Below are positions 1 to 8,233 of a DNA stretch of 64,000 bases, in pieces. The stretch lies in contig UQUS01000001.1 of the NCBI GenBank assembly GCA_900544335.1, forward strand, positions 1 through 64,000. Reading direction: 5' to 3'. Source of the DNA: an uncultured Sutterella sp. Lineage in GTDB: Bacteria > Pseudomonadota > Gammaproteobacteria > Burkholderiales > Burkholderiaceae_F. The translations under genes were made by a program, and so were the position numbers. A model generated the notes under the pieces. The model made no database searches. It was given only the letters and a program-made list of their open reading frames with translations, and was not told where the DNA came from. Position 1 is the stretch's first letter, and every line of letters begins with the position of its first letter.

Positions 1-53
1 CCTGGCAAAAAGCCATCGCCCCGCTGTTCGATGAACAGTTCTGGGCACGCTAG
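1..53 (+). CDS. C-terminal end of an unidentified gene (partial)
   Basis: An open frame enters from the left edge and ends at a TAG at 51-53, encoding a tail that finishes DEQFWAR. Only 16 residues are visible, so the family cannot be named. It would converge on the ctpA-like gene that follows on the other strand. That the frame is real is inferred only from its being open and lying on the free side of a convergent gap. Confidence 0.35.
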   Translation, partial: WQKAIAPLFDEQFWAR

Positions 54-100
54 GGAGGCGCATCGCCGAAGTCAGGAAAATCAATCGGATACAAAGATTT

Positions 101-123
101 GCGCCTCCCATTTAGGGAGGCGC
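101..123. terminator. 9-bp inverted repeat in convergent gap
   Basis: A perfect 9-bp stem (GCGCCTCCC / GGGAGGCGC) with a 5-nt loop lies between the left-edge gene and the 3' end of the S41 protease. The arm GGGAGGCGC also occurs at 53-61, so a second, mutually exclusive pairing with 101-109 is possible. There is no U-tract on either strand, so its role as a terminator is inferred from position and stem strength. Confidence 0.4.
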
Positions 124-146
124 AGTGGTATTTAGACGCAAAAGTT

Positions 147-1562
147 CTACTTTTTATCCGAGGTGGCTTGCGAGGTCTTTTTGGCTTTCTTCGCGGCAAG
201 GACATCGGCGTGTGTGGTCACGGGTTTCCCTGTCAGAAAGTTCACAGCCTGCGTGAGCGGAAAGTCATTCTTGTCGCCGAGCGTATAGCGTAAGGTCGGC
301 ATCGTCTCGTTTTCTTCCTCTTTCGGAGTGTCTTTTTCGGAGGATTTTGCCTCGGAGGTCTCCGCCTCGATATGCCCGGATAGATCGGCTTCGCGAATGG
401 CAAAGGACGGATAGTTTCCCTCGGGCGTGTCGTCCACGAGGACGTCGGGCGTGATGCCCTTGGCTTGAATCGAGCGACCGAGCGGCGTGTAGTAGCGCGC
501 CGTGGTCATCTTAAGACCGAGCGTTTCTCCGGTTTTGATGCGAAGCGGAATGATGGTTTGAACGCTTCCCTTTCCGAAGGTGCGTGTTCCCATCAAGGTG
601 GCGCGCTTGTGGTCTTGTAAGGCGCCCGAGACGATTTCGGATGCGGAAGCCGAAGCACCGTTTACGAGAACCACAATCGGTACGGTTTTGATAATTGTCG
701 GAAGACCCTTTAACACGTCTGACGTATCGTCGCTTACGGCATAGTCTTGATAGGCGGCTTTAAAGACACGTTCGGCACCTTTATCGCGCCCCTTAGTCGA
801 GACCACGGGAACTCCGTCTTTAAGAAAAGCGGCGGAAACACCGACTGCGGCATTCAGGAGCCCCCCGGGGTTGTTACGCAAATCGAGCACGAGTCCCTTT
901 AGGGCTTTGTCCTTTGTCAGCGTTGTTAACGCTTTGGCGACATCGGCCGTGGTTTTCCCCTGAAACTGCGAGATACGAATGTACCCGATGTGACTCTCAA
1001 GGGCTTTGGCTTTGACCGACTGAATCTTGATAATGGCACGCACCAGGTGAATGACAACGGGTTTGAGTTCTCCCTTGCGGGCGATTGTCAGCGTGATGTC
1101 GGTTCCGGGTTTACCGCGCATCAGCTTGACGTTTTCGTCAAGGGAGCGGTCGGCACTGACCTTGTCATCGATTTTGATGATGATGTCGCCGGCTCGCACA
1201 CCCGCACGGGCCGCCGGGGTATCGTCGATGGGGCTGACGACGCGAACGCCCTGAACGTCTTTGGTAATTTCAATCCCGAGACCGCCGAATTCGCCTGCCG
1301 TGGCTTCCTGCAAATCCTTGTAGGCCTTGTCATCCAAAAACGAAGAGTGCGGGTCAAGCCCCGAAACCATGCCTTTAATGGCGTTTTCAATGAGCTTTTT
1401 GTCGGTCACTTCATCGACGTAATAATTCTTGATACCGCCGAAAATCTCCGCAAACAGACGAACGTCATCGACCGGCAGGAGCGGTTCTTTCACGGAGGCC
1501 GAACCGAGAATCGGCAGGGCCAGTAGCGTAAAGACAAAAACAGGGCGGGGTAAAAGCATCAT
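147..1562 (-). CDS. ctpA: S41 family C-terminal processing protease (CtpA/Prc type)
   Basis: A periplasmic serine protease that trims the C-termini of envelope proteins and, in relatives, controls murein hydrolases. A signal peptide covers about residues 1-22. A PDZ domain follows at about 90-175 (GGLGIEI, then the AARAGVRAGD ligand-loop region). The S41 core has SASEI, with the nucleophile at Ser306, and FGKGS, with the general base at Lys331; the 25-residue spacing is the one expected for CtpA. At 471 residues it has the usual length of the short CtpA class, and it has an acidic/Ser-rich C-terminal tail. It lies 19 bp downstream of an EnvC-like gene on the same strand, which fits a joint role in cell-wall turnover. 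The start could be either of two adjacent ATGs; no clear ribosome site is seen. Confidence 0.95.
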   Translation of the reverse strand: MMLLPRPVFVFTLLALPILGSASVKEPLLPVDDVRLFAEIFGGIKNYYVDEVTDKKLIENAIKGMVSGLDPHSSFLDDKAYKDLQEATAGEFGGLGIEITKDVQGVRVVSPIDDTPAARAGVRAGDIIIKIDDKVSADRSLDENVKLMRGKPGTDITLTIARKGELKPVVIHLVRAIIKIQSVKAKALESHIGYIRISQFQGKTTADVAKALTTLTKDKALKGLVLDLRNNPGGLLNAAVGVSAAFLKDGVPVVSTKGRDKGAERVFKAAYQDYAVSDDTSDVLKGLPTIIKTVPIVVLVNGASASASEIVSGALQDHKRATLMGTRTFGKGSVQTIIPLRIKTGETLGLKMTTARYYTPLGRSIQAKGITPDVLVDDTPEGNYPSFAIREADLSGHIEAETSEAKSSEKDTPKEEENETMPTLRYTLGDKNDFPLTQAVNFLTGKPVTTHADVLAAKKAKKTSQATSDKK

Positions 1563-1581
1563 GGTTTTTCAAATTAAATAA

Positions 1582-3078
1582 TTAGTGCGCCAGCCATTTG
1601 TCCGGATCGAAGGGTTTGCCCTTGTAGCGCAATTCAAAGTATAAGCCCGGGTGCTCTTCACCCCCGGAGTTACCGACACCGGCAATGGTTTCTCCTTGCC
1701 TGACGGCATCGCCGACGGATTTATAAAGCGATTCGTTGTTCGCGTACACCGACAGGTAATTTGATCCGTGATCGAGAATCATGAGGTTGCCGAATCCGCG
1801 CATCCAATCGCTGAAAACCACCGTTCCCGGGGCCGTCGCCCGTACGGCATCTCCTGTTTTGGCTCGAATTAAAAGACCGCGCCAGGGAAGCGAGGCAGCC
1901 GCGCCCTGACGGCTTTGGCCGAAGGAGGCAACGACAGTTCCTTTCACAGGCATCGTCAGGCGGCCTTTCAGAGACCCGAAATTACCCAGTGTCGGAGCAA
2001 CGGCAATGCGTCCGGAATTATCCTGTTTGGTGCTCTTTGAGGCAACCGCACGACGCGATTGCTCCGAGGCGGCGCGTTTTCTTTCGGAAGCCGCGCGCTC
2101 GGCTTCTTTCTTTTGCGCCAGTGCAATTTGGCGGTCAATCTTCGCAATTAAGCCCGAGAGTTCTTTTTCGTTTTTCACCAAACGGTCGTAACGCTCTTTT
2201 TGGGTTTTGATTTCACGATTGAGGCGATTTAGGGCTGCCGAGCGCAGTGCCTTATCTTTTTCCAATTCGGTGCGATTGCGTTTTTCATCGGACTCGATGC
2301 GCACGAGCTCGGTGCGCGCAGCTTCGGTTTTTCGGGCCACGGCCTGAATGTTTCTTTGGCGGTGTTCGAGGCGGTCAATCGTGCGATTTTGTTCTTGAGC
2401 CAAGTACGTTAAGACGGCCGAACGTCGGGAAAGTTCGTTGGGATTGCCTCCGACAAGCGCCGTTTGCCAGGGGTGGCGCATGGAATTTAAGAATTGAGCC
2501 TGTCCGATGGAGCTGACGATTTCTTCGGCATCATTGACTTGCAATCCGACAATGACCGCTTCGTTTTTAAGGTCGGCTAAGCGAGCCGTCGTCTCGTTTT
2601 TCTTTTCGGCCAATTCTTTGAGAGAGCGGTTGCTGCGCGAAATGGCTTTTTCGCTTTCTTTTAACGCTTCTTCAGCCGATTGCGCCCGTGATTGCTTTTG
2701 CGCCAGGTCTTTTTGTAGGGTTGTCAATTCCGTTCGGACCGAGCGTTGTTGCCGGACAAGGGTGGTTTTTTCTTGAGTTGCCGACCGAGTCGTCTTCGCA
2801 GGAGCTGCAGGGGTCGCCGGTTTTTTGGCGACGGACGGCTTATTTTTCCTCGGTGCGGGTTTTGGTTTTGTCGCCGCGGTCTTAGCGGGTGAAGTCTTCG
2901 CCTGCCGAGCCGATTTGGCTTTTAAACGCGCTCGGGCTTTAGCCAGGGCTTCTTCTTTTCGCTTCTCAACGCTTTTTGAGGATTGCGCGGCATAGGCTTG
3001 CGGTACAAAAAAGCCTTCCTCGGTAAGAAGAAATGCTGCGCAAAGAACGCTGACGAAAATGAACTGAGCCCGACACAT
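1582..3078 (-). CDS. envC: EnvC-like murein hydrolase activator (degenerate LytM/M23 domain)
   Basis: Predicted periplasmic activator of AmiA/AmiB-type cell-division amidases. It has a signal peptide ending near AYAAQ (about residue 31) and a Lys/Ala/Pro-rich linker to about 105. A long coiled coil covers about 110-340 (many Gln/Glu/Lys/Arg heptads), and an M23-fold domain covers about 385-498. In active M23 peptidases zinc is bound by HxxxD and HxH. Here the equivalent places read WRGLLIR and GLYFELR, so the zinc ligands are absent, as in the EnvC subclass, which activates rather than cuts. The gene is followed closely by ctpA on the same strand. It could also be called a generic peptidoglycan DD-metallopeptidase-family protein, but the lost ligands favour EnvC. 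Confidence 0.9.
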   Translation of the reverse strand: MCRAQFIFVSVLCAAFLLTEEGFFVPQAYAAQSSKSVEKRKEEALAKARARLKAKSARQAKTSPAKTAATKPKPAPRKNKPSVAKKPATPAAPAKTTRSATQEKTTLVRQQRSVRTELTTLQKDLAQKQSRAQSAEEALKESEKAISRSNRSLKELAEKKNETTARLADLKNEAVIVGLQVNDAEEIVSSIGQAQFLNSMRHPWQTALVGGNPNELSRRSAVLTYLAQEQNRTIDRLEHRQRNIQAVARKTEAARTELVRIESDEKRNRTELEKDKALRSAALNRLNREIKTQKERYDRLVKNEKELSGLIAKIDRQIALAQKKEAERAASERKRAASEQSRRAVASKSTKQDNSGRIAVAPTLGNFGSLKGRLTMPVKGTVVASFGQSRQGAAASLPWRGLLIRAKTGDAVRATAPGTVVFSDWMRGFGNLMILDHGSNYLSVYANNESLYKSVGDAVRQGETIAGVGNSGGEEHPGLYFELRYKGKPFDPDKWLAH

Positions 3079-3111
3079 TGCCTTAGCAACCTAATTTGGA
3101 CGCAGTGTACA

Positions 3112-3144
3112 GAAGCCGACTGCATTTTCAAGCAAGTCGGCTTC
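3112..3144. terminator. Hairpin between gpmA and envC-like gene
   Basis: A perfect 10-bp stem (GAAGCCGACT / AGTCGGCTTC) around a 13-nt loop lies just past the stop of gpmA on the minus strand. No U-tract follows, so it may be a terminator or an RNA-stabilising hairpin. Confidence 0.45.
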
Positions 3145-3173
3145 CTGAAAGAGCCAGTTAAACAAGCCCGAGA

Positions 3174-3923
3174 TTATTTCTTGGCCTTACCTTGGGCGGC
3201 AACGGCAGCCATCGCAGCGGCGATTTCGTCGGCATTACCCAGGTAGTAGTGGCGAATCGGCTTCATCTCATCGTCGAATTCATAAACGAGGGGACGGCCT
3301 GTCGGGATGTTGAGCTTGACGATTGCTTCGTCGCTCATGTTATCCAAGTGCTTGACAAGGGCGCGCAGCGAATTGCCGTGTGCGGCAATGATGACGCGCT
3401 TGCCGGCGGCAACTTGCGGCTTGATAGTGTTTTCCCAATAGGGAACGACACGTGCGACGGTGTCTTTGAGGCACTCAGTCAGAGGAATCTCATCGGGCGA
3501 CAAATCGGCATAGCGCGGATCGTGTCCCGGCCAACGCGGATCGTCCTTGGTGAGCGGGTTGGGGGGTGTGGCATAGGAACGGCGCCAAATCAGAACCTGT
3601 TCTTCGCCGAATTTTTCAGCCGTTTCCGCTTTGTTCAAACCCTGCAACGCACCGTAGTGGCGTTCGTTTAAGCGCCAGTTGCGGGTGACGGGAATCCACA
3701 TCTGATCAAGACCGTCCATCACAATCCAAAGCGTGCGAATGGCGCGCTTTAAGACGCTTGTGAAGGCCATATCAAACGAGTAACCCTCGGCCTTTAACAG
3801 TTCGGCGGCCTTTTTGGCTTCCGCACGGCCTTTTTCCGTTAAATCGACATCGGTCCAGCCCGTGAAACGGTTTTCCAGATTCCACTGGCTTTCGCCGTGC
3901 CGCATCAGTACGAGTTTATGCAT
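3174..3923 (-). CDS. gpmA: 2,3-bisphosphoglycerate-dependent phosphoglycerate mutase
   Basis: Cytosolic glycolytic/gluconeogenic enzyme that interconverts 3- and 2-phosphoglycerate through a phosphohistidine. The start [10 protein letters not shown] places the phosphorylated His at position 9. Arg8, Glu87 (LNERHYG) and His182 (AAHGNS) complete the catalytic set of the dPGM family. The length of 249 residues is typical. The ATG is preceded by a good GGGAGAG site. It is transcribed away from the rhodanese/secB pair on the opposite strand, an arrangement seen in other Burkholderiales. The Ala/Lys-rich C-terminus is normal for the mobile tail of this family. Confidence 0.97.
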   Translation of the reverse strand: MHKLVLMRHGESQWNLENRFTGWTDVDLTEKGRAEAKKAAELLKAEGYSFDMAFTSVLKRAIRTLWIVMDGLDQMWIPVTRNWRLNERHYGALQGLNKAETAEKFGEEQVLIWRRSYATPPNPLTKDDPRWPGHDPRYADLSPDEIPLTECLKDTVARVVPYWENTIKPQVAAGKRVIIAAHGNSLRALVKHLDNMSDEAIVKLNIPTGRPLVYEFDDEMKPIRHYYLGNADEIAAAMAAVAAQGKAKK

Positions 3924-4025
3924 CTTTTCTCTCCCAAAGAGGTTAGTTTTTATAGTTCGCCATTCTATAATGTTGCGGTTGCCCTCACCAACCGGAGGGG
4001 GCGCTTTTTTGTCGGAACCAGAACT

Positions 4026-4430
4026 GTGAACGGTTTTCTCTTAAACAATATCCTCCTCATTGCCATCATTTTCGTTTGCGTGTTCTCCCTGAGCTGGCCT
4101 TTAATCCAGCGTCGTCGCGGCGGGGCAGAACTTGACAGCACGTTGGCAATTGACCTCATTAACCACAAAAACGCCCAGATTGTCGACTTAAGACAACCGG
4201 AAGACTTCAAGCGGGCGCACATTGCCAATGCCATCAATTTGCCGGCAACGTCCATCCAGAATTCACTCGGAAAGCTCAGCCGTGAGCGTCCGATTCTTCT
4301 CGTGGATGCCGACGGTCGTCGCACGCAGATGGTGGCCCAACTTTTACGCGGAACGGGATTCAAAGGGGTTTACGTGCTGCAAGGCGGCTTGAACGCCTGG
4401 CGTAGCAGCGGTGTCCCGTTCACTCGCTAG
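4026..4430 (+). CDS. Membrane-anchored rhodanese-fold protein, catalytic Cys replaced
   Basis: A 134-residue protein starting at GTG 4026. An upstream in-frame ATG at 3897 would overlap the gpmA start and add a Cys/Arg-rich extension, so it is rejected. A single membrane helix spans about residues 5-25, followed by a rhodanese domain ([22 protein letters not shown], then GGLNAW). The active-site loop, usually Cys-x-x-G-x-R-S, reads VDADGRRT, with Asp94 where the sulfur-carrying Cys should be. Thiosulfate sulfurtransferase activity is therefore unlikely. Its neighbour is secB; the glutaredoxin gene often found between them in related genomes is missing here. Role unknown; possibly a scaffold or a sensor. 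Confidence 0.85.
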   Translation: MNGFLLNNILLIAIIFVCVFSLSWPLIQRRRGGAELDSTLAIDLINHKNAQIVDLRQPEDFKRAHIANAINLPATSIQNSLGKLSRERPILLVDADGRRTQMVAQLLRGTGFKGVYVLQGGLNAWRSSGVPFTR

Positions 4431-4458
4431 TTCATAACTGATTTTTAAGGAATTTATC

Positions 4459-4974
4459 ATGGCAGAAGAAAACACAACGACGCCGGAACAGGAAAAAGAA
4501 GCGACCGAACAGGCCGAACCGAGTTTTCAGATGGTTCGCGCCTTTTTTAAGGACGCCTCTTTGGAAATGCCGCATGCTCCGGATATCTTTTTTGAAGACC
4601 ATGACGAACAGCCGACGGTGGACTTTAAGTTCGGCGTTGCAGCCCGTCCTTTGGCGGTAAAGGACCTTTATGAGGTCGTGCTTCGCGCCACGATTACCGT
4701 CGGCTTCAAAGAAAAGACGATGTTTTTGGTCGAAGGAAGCCAGTCCGGTGTTTTCGAACTTAAAAACCTTCCGGAACAGGCGCTTGCCCATGCGACGAAT
4801 GTGATTTGCCCGTCCGTGTTGCTTCCGTACTTGCGCGCGAACTTGGCCGATATCATCAATCGCACCGGGTTGCCGACCGTCAATCTGCCGGAAGTGAACT
4901 TCGAAGCCCTCTTGCAGCAACGCATCGCCGAGGCCAAGGCCGCTCAAGAAAAGCAACAGCAGGCTCAGGCTTGA
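4459..4974 (+). CDS. secB: Protein-export chaperone SecB
   Basis: Cytosolic homotetrameric chaperone that keeps preproteins unfolded and hands them to SecA. The 171-residue protein has the SecB core: the FFKDASLEMPHAPDIF strand region, then VAARPL, and ICPSVLLPYLRANLADIINRTGLPTVNLPEVNFEALL near the C-terminus with the typical proline-rich motif. A Glu/Gln-rich N-terminal extension and a Gln/Ala-rich tail flank it, as in other betaproteobacterial SecB proteins. The AAGGA ribosome site is well placed. It follows the rhodanese-fold gene by 28 bp and is probably cotranscribed with it. Confidence 0.97.
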   Translation: MAEENTTTPEQEKEATEQAEPSFQMVRAFFKDASLEMPHAPDIFFEDHDEQPTVDFKFGVAARPLAVKDLYEVVLRATITVGFKEKTMFLVEGSQSGVFELKNLPEQALAHATNVICPSVLLPYLRANLADIINRTGLPTVNLPEVNFEALLQQRIAEAKAAQEKQQQAQA

Positions 4975-5017
4975 TTTTTAGCTAACGGCCGAGTCCGAAA
5001 ATCGAAAGGGAACGAGT

Positions 5018-5671
5018 ATGGAAAACAAAATCCGTATTGCGTTGGTGGACGATCACACATTGTTTCGTAGCGGCTTGAAGGCGCTTTTGAGCCGTCAGGC
5101 TGATTTTGAGGTTGTCGGAGAGGCTTCCGACGGACTCGAAGGCGTCAAGCTCGTTGAGCAAGTTAAGCCCGATTTAGTGCTGCTGGATTTGGATATGCCC
5201 GTGATGAACGGACGCGAAGCGCTCGCTCAAATCATGGAAACAAATCCGGACGTTACGGTTTTGATGCTCACAGTCAGTGAAGACGGCGAGGACTTAACCG
5301 AATGCATGCGACTCGGAGCAAGCGGGTATCTACTCAAAAAGATTGATGCCGATTTTCTCTTGCAGAGCATTCGCCGTGCCGTTGCCGGGGACAATGTGAT
5401 TTCGCCTGAAATGACAAGTGCCCTTTTGATGCGGCTTCGCACGGATAAACCGACGCCGCCAGCGCCCGGAATCGAGTCGCTCACCCCGCGTGAGCGTGAG
5501 ACGCTCGCCTGGCTCACACGCGGTGTTTCCAACAAGGAAATTGCTCGAGAACTCGATTTGGCCGAATCGACCGTGAAGGTTCACGTGCAAAGCGTTTTGC
5601 GGAAACTGAATATCCGAAGCCGTGTTCAAGCGGCTGTTTTTGCTGTCGAGCACCACTTAGATAAGATTTAA
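5018..5671 (+). CDS. NarL/FixJ-family response regulator (orphan)
   Basis: DNA-binding response regulator of 217 residues. The receiver domain (about 5-125) has the acidic pair Asp11/Asp12, the phospho-acceptor Asp57 in LLDLDMP, and a Lys near LLKK. The LuxR-type helix-turn-helix (about 150-212) carries LTPRERETL and the recognition helix region AESTVKVHV, as in NarL. No sensor kinase lies next to it, so the signal is unknown. Similarity in pattern to NarL suggests respiration or electron-acceptor control, but that is inference. A strong terminator follows directly. Confidence 0.93.
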   Translation: MENKIRIALVDDHTLFRSGLKALLSRQADFEVVGEASDGLEGVKLVEQVKPDLVLLDLDMPVMNGREALAQIMETNPDVTVLMLTVSEDGEDLTECMRLGASGYLLKKIDADFLLQSIRRAVAGDNVISPEMTSALLMRLRTDKPTPPAPGIESLTPRERETLAWLTRGVSNKEIARELDLAESTVKVHVQSVLRKLNIRSRVQAAVFAVEHHLDKI

Positions 5672-5688
5672 CTCGGATACATTCCAAT

Positions 5689-5718
5689 GCAAAGAGGCGC
5701 AAAAATGCGCCTCTTTGC
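5689..5718. terminator. Strong bidirectional hairpin terminator
   Basis: A perfect 13-bp stem (GCAAAGAGGCGCA with its complement) with an AAAA loop sits in the convergent gap between the response regulator and the symporter gene. It can serve both strands. Confidence 0.75.
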
Positions 5719-5740
5719 GTATCGGGAAGCCAAAAACCGG

Positions 5741-6976
5741 TTACTCTGACTTTTTTCCGTTGATGTCGTGGTCGACCATCGCGGCAACGCACGAATCGGA
5801 CCAGACGTTTAAGGTGGTTTCAATCATATCGATGACGGCGTAAAAGGGCAGAATCACGCCCATCAGACCGATCGGAACATTCATACTTGCCAGAAGGCTG
5901 GCCGACAGGAAAAAGCACCCCATCGGCACACCGGCATTTCCCACGGCCGCCAGTGTCGAAATCAGAATCCAGGCCAAAACGGTTCCGAACGTAATGTCCA
6001 GACCGGCGTTTTGCATCAAATAGATGACAGTTACGAGAATAAAGGCCGCGCATCCGTTCATGTTAATCGTCGTGCAAATCGGCAAAACGAAACGGGCGAC
6101 TTTGGGAGAAACCTTCAGATTGTTCTCGGCGCTTTGCATCGTCACGGGCAAAGTCGCCGCCGAGGACTTGGAAAAGAAGGCAAGAGTCAAAGCCGGGAGC
6201 ATGGCCTTTGCGACTTTAATCGGATTTAGGCCGCGCAAAAGAAGCATCAAGGGCAAGATGATGAGCATCTGCACGAAATTGGCTGTCAGAACTGTGGCAA
6301 AGTACGAACCCAAACCGCCGACATTGACGCCGGCGTTAATTTCCGACATCAGTTGCGAAACAAAGCCGAAGATACCGATCGGCAGGAACAAAATAATCCA
6401 GTTGATGAGTTTGAAAAGCGTCGCTTGCAGACCGTCGAAGAAATTTAAAACCGTCGACTTCCCGGCAGACTCATCGGGCAAATGCGATAAGGCCAAACCG
6501 AAGGCCGCGGCAATCAAAAGGACAGCCAGAACGTTGCCGGAAAGGAAGGGAGCAATGACGTTATTGGGAATGGCCGAGAGCAGGTACTCCATGTAAGAGT
6601 GTTGAACGATGCCTTCGGGAGCCACGGCCGAGGCCGTCGTAACGTTTGCCGGTGCAAACATAAAAAAGAGGGCGGCAGCAAGAGAGGCCGCCAAAATCGT
6701 CGTCAGCAACGTGTAAAAAATCGTGTGGCGGAAAATATTGGCGGAATCTTGGGCGCGCGTGGTTCTTCCGAGTGTTGCAATAATGGAAACGGCAATCACG
6801 GGAATGGCAATGAACTTAAAAAGACGCACGAAGATATTGGCAATGAGGTCGCCCCCTTGCACCGTCAAATCCGTGCCGACATACCCGTTAAGAACGCCCA
6901 AAACGATGGCGATAACGTAAAAAAGGGCCATCTTTTTTTGGCTTGCAGAAAAGCCTGTAGTTGCACCCGTTGACAT
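5741..6976 (-). CDS. Dicarboxylate/amino-acid:cation symporter, SstT-like substrate site
   Basis: Inner-membrane Na+- or H+-coupled carrier of the DAACS family (411 residues, about eight helices plus two re-entrant hairpins). The hairpin motif SSAATLP, the NMNG helix-7 motif and the helix-8 motif DMIETTLNVWSD are clear. In acidic amino-acid carriers the helix-8 Arg binds the substrate side chain; here that position is Glu, as in SstT serine/threonine symporters. Uptake of a neutral amino acid is therefore more likely than of glutamate or C4-dicarboxylates. This is inferred from one residue. It stands alone and converges on the response regulator; an AGGA site precedes the ATG. Confidence 0.88.
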   Translation of the reverse strand: MSTGATTGFSASQKKMALFYVIAIVLGVLNGYVGTDLTVQGGDLIANIFVRLFKFIAIPVIAVSIIATLGRTTRAQDSANIFRHTIFYTLLTTILAASLAAALFFMFAPANVTTASAVAPEGIVQHSYMEYLLSAIPNNVIAPFLSGNVLAVLLIAAAFGLALSHLPDESAGKSTVLNFFDGLQATLFKLINWIILFLPIGIFGFVSQLMSEINAGVNVGGLGSYFATVLTANFVQMLIILPLMLLLRGLNPIKVAKAMLPALTLAFFSKSSAATLPVTMQSAENNLKVSPKVARFVLPICTTINMNGCAAFILVTVIYLMQNAGLDITFGTVLAWILISTLAAVGNAGVPMGCFFLSASLLASMNVPIGLMGVILPFYAVIDMIETTLNVWSDSCVAAMVDHDINGKKSE

Positions 6977-7058
6977 TTTTTATCCTGAAGATTGACGGAG
7001 AAAGGACACATTTTATGCGAGAATTCTCGTTCTTTTTTTGTGGGAATTCTGAAAACAT

Positions 7059-7784
7059 ATGTCGGGACTCGGAACTCTAATCAACATGGCGGGCATTGTT
7101 TTGGGGGGATTTATCGGTCTTTTCTTCGGCCGATATTTGTCTGAAACCATGCAAAAATCGCTCGTTGCGGTCACCGGTGTTTGTGTTCTTTTAATCGGCA
7201 TTCTTGGCCTGGCGTCGGAAATGCTGATTGTCACGGACGGAAAACTGACATGCGCCAATCCCCTGATGCTGATTTTATGTTTGGTCCTCGGAACGGCCGT
7301 CGGAGAATGGTTCGATCTGGAAGCTTGGATTGAGCGCTTCGGCGTGTGGCTTAAGGCAAGGAGCGGAAGCGAAAAAGACCCCGGGTTCTTAAATGCCTTC
7401 GTGTCCTCGTCTCTAGTTGTTTGCATCGGTGCGATGGCCGTTGTCGGGGCCGTTGAAGACGGCCTTTCGGGTAACATCGCCATGCTCGAGGCCAAAGCCG
7501 TCCTCGATGCCATCATCATCATGGTCATGGCGGCTTCGCTCGGACGCGGGTGCCTTTTTTCGGCAATTCCCGTGGGCTTGCTTCAGGGAAGCATGACGGT
7601 CTTGGCCGTTTGGCTCAAACCCTTTATGACGGAGGCTGTGCTTTCAGCGATTTCCGCCGTCGGCTCGGCGATGATTTTTTGCGTGGGACTGAATCTTGTC
7701 TTCGCGCTCAAAATCCGTGTAGCCAACACGTTGCCCGCCTTGGTTTTGGCTGTCCTTTGGGCCTCGCTTCACATCTCTTTTTAG
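7059..7784 (+). CDS. DUF554 family membrane protein
   Basis: A 241-residue polytopic membrane protein with about six to seven hydrophobic segments. It opens with GLGTLINMAGIVLGG and continues with FFGRYLSETMQKSL, the signature of the DUF554 (YdfK-like) family. Function is unknown; transport is often assumed. It is divergent from the symporter upstream. The ATG at 7059 has only a weak ribosome site, but the family N-terminus starts there. Confidence 0.88.
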   Translation: MSGLGTLINMAGIVLGGFIGLFFGRYLSETMQKSLVAVTGVCVLLIGILGLASEMLIVTDGKLTCANPLMLILCLVLGTAVGEWFDLEAWIERFGVWLKARSGSEKDPGFLNAFVSSSLVVCIGAMAVVGAVEDGLSGNIAMLEAKAVLDAIIIMVMAASLGRGCLFSAIPVGLLQGSMTVLAVWLKPFMTEAVLSAISAVGSAMIFCVGLNLVFALKIRVANTLPALVLAVLWASLHISF

Positions 7785-7824
7785 TCCGCGGCAATATTTG
7801 CTAGCATAGCGTCTGACTAAAAAA

Positions 7825-7854
7825 GTTGTGAGATAAAATCAATCGACTCACAAC
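7825..7854. promoter_or_regulatory. Inverted repeat upstream of hinT
   Basis: GTTGTGAG and CTCACAAC form a perfect 8-bp inverted repeat with a 14-bp spacer, 15 bp before the hinT start. The AT-rich spacer contains a possible -10 (TAAAAT). It may be an operator or an RNA hairpin at the start of the hinT-tatABC transcript. Confidence 0.35.
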
Positions 7855-7869
7855 GCGACGGAGGGCGTC

Positions 7870-8211
7870 ATGGGAGACTGCATTTTCTGCAAGATTATTC
7901 AGGGGGAGATTCCCTGCAAAAAGATTTATGAGGATCAAGAGTTCCTCGCTTTTCACGATATCAATCCGGCAGCACCGATTCACTTTCTGATTATTCCGAA
8001 AAAACACATTGTTTCTTTGGCCGATGTGACGGACGAAGATACGGCAATGCTCGGAAGACTGATGGCTTTGATTCCGAAACTGGCCAAAGAAAACGGATGC
8101 ACGGACGGATTCAGAACTATTATCAATACGGGCAAGAACGGCGGACAGGCCGTTGCCCACTTGCATATCCACGTTTTGGGCGGTCCCCATCCGTGGCGTC
8201 AAGTTGCCTAA
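7870..8211 (+). CDS. hinT: HIT-family nucleotide hydrolase (HinT)
   Basis: Cytosolic purine nucleoside phosphoramidase of 113 residues. The N-terminal CIFCKIIQGEIP and the C-terminal histidine triad His97-x-His99-x-His101 (HLHIHVLGG) identify it. The family acts on AMP-lysine-type adducts. A GGAGGG ribosome site is 6-7 bp before the ATG. It heads the tat genes (22 bp to tatA), the usual order in betaproteobacteria, where it often follows hisE; no his gene is present here. Confidence 0.96.
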   Translation: MGDCIFCKIIQGEIPCKKIYEDQEFLAFHDINPAAPIHFLIIPKKHIVSLADVTDEDTAMLGRLMALIPKLAKENGCTDGFRTIINTGKNGGQAVAHLHIHVLGGPHPWRQVA

Positions 8212-8233
8212 TCGTTAAGCAAAGGAGCACGTT

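Noticed and set aside
990..1526. A 178-codon plus-strand frame inside ctpA
   Set aside because: It is antisense to a well-defined S41 protease and matches no family.
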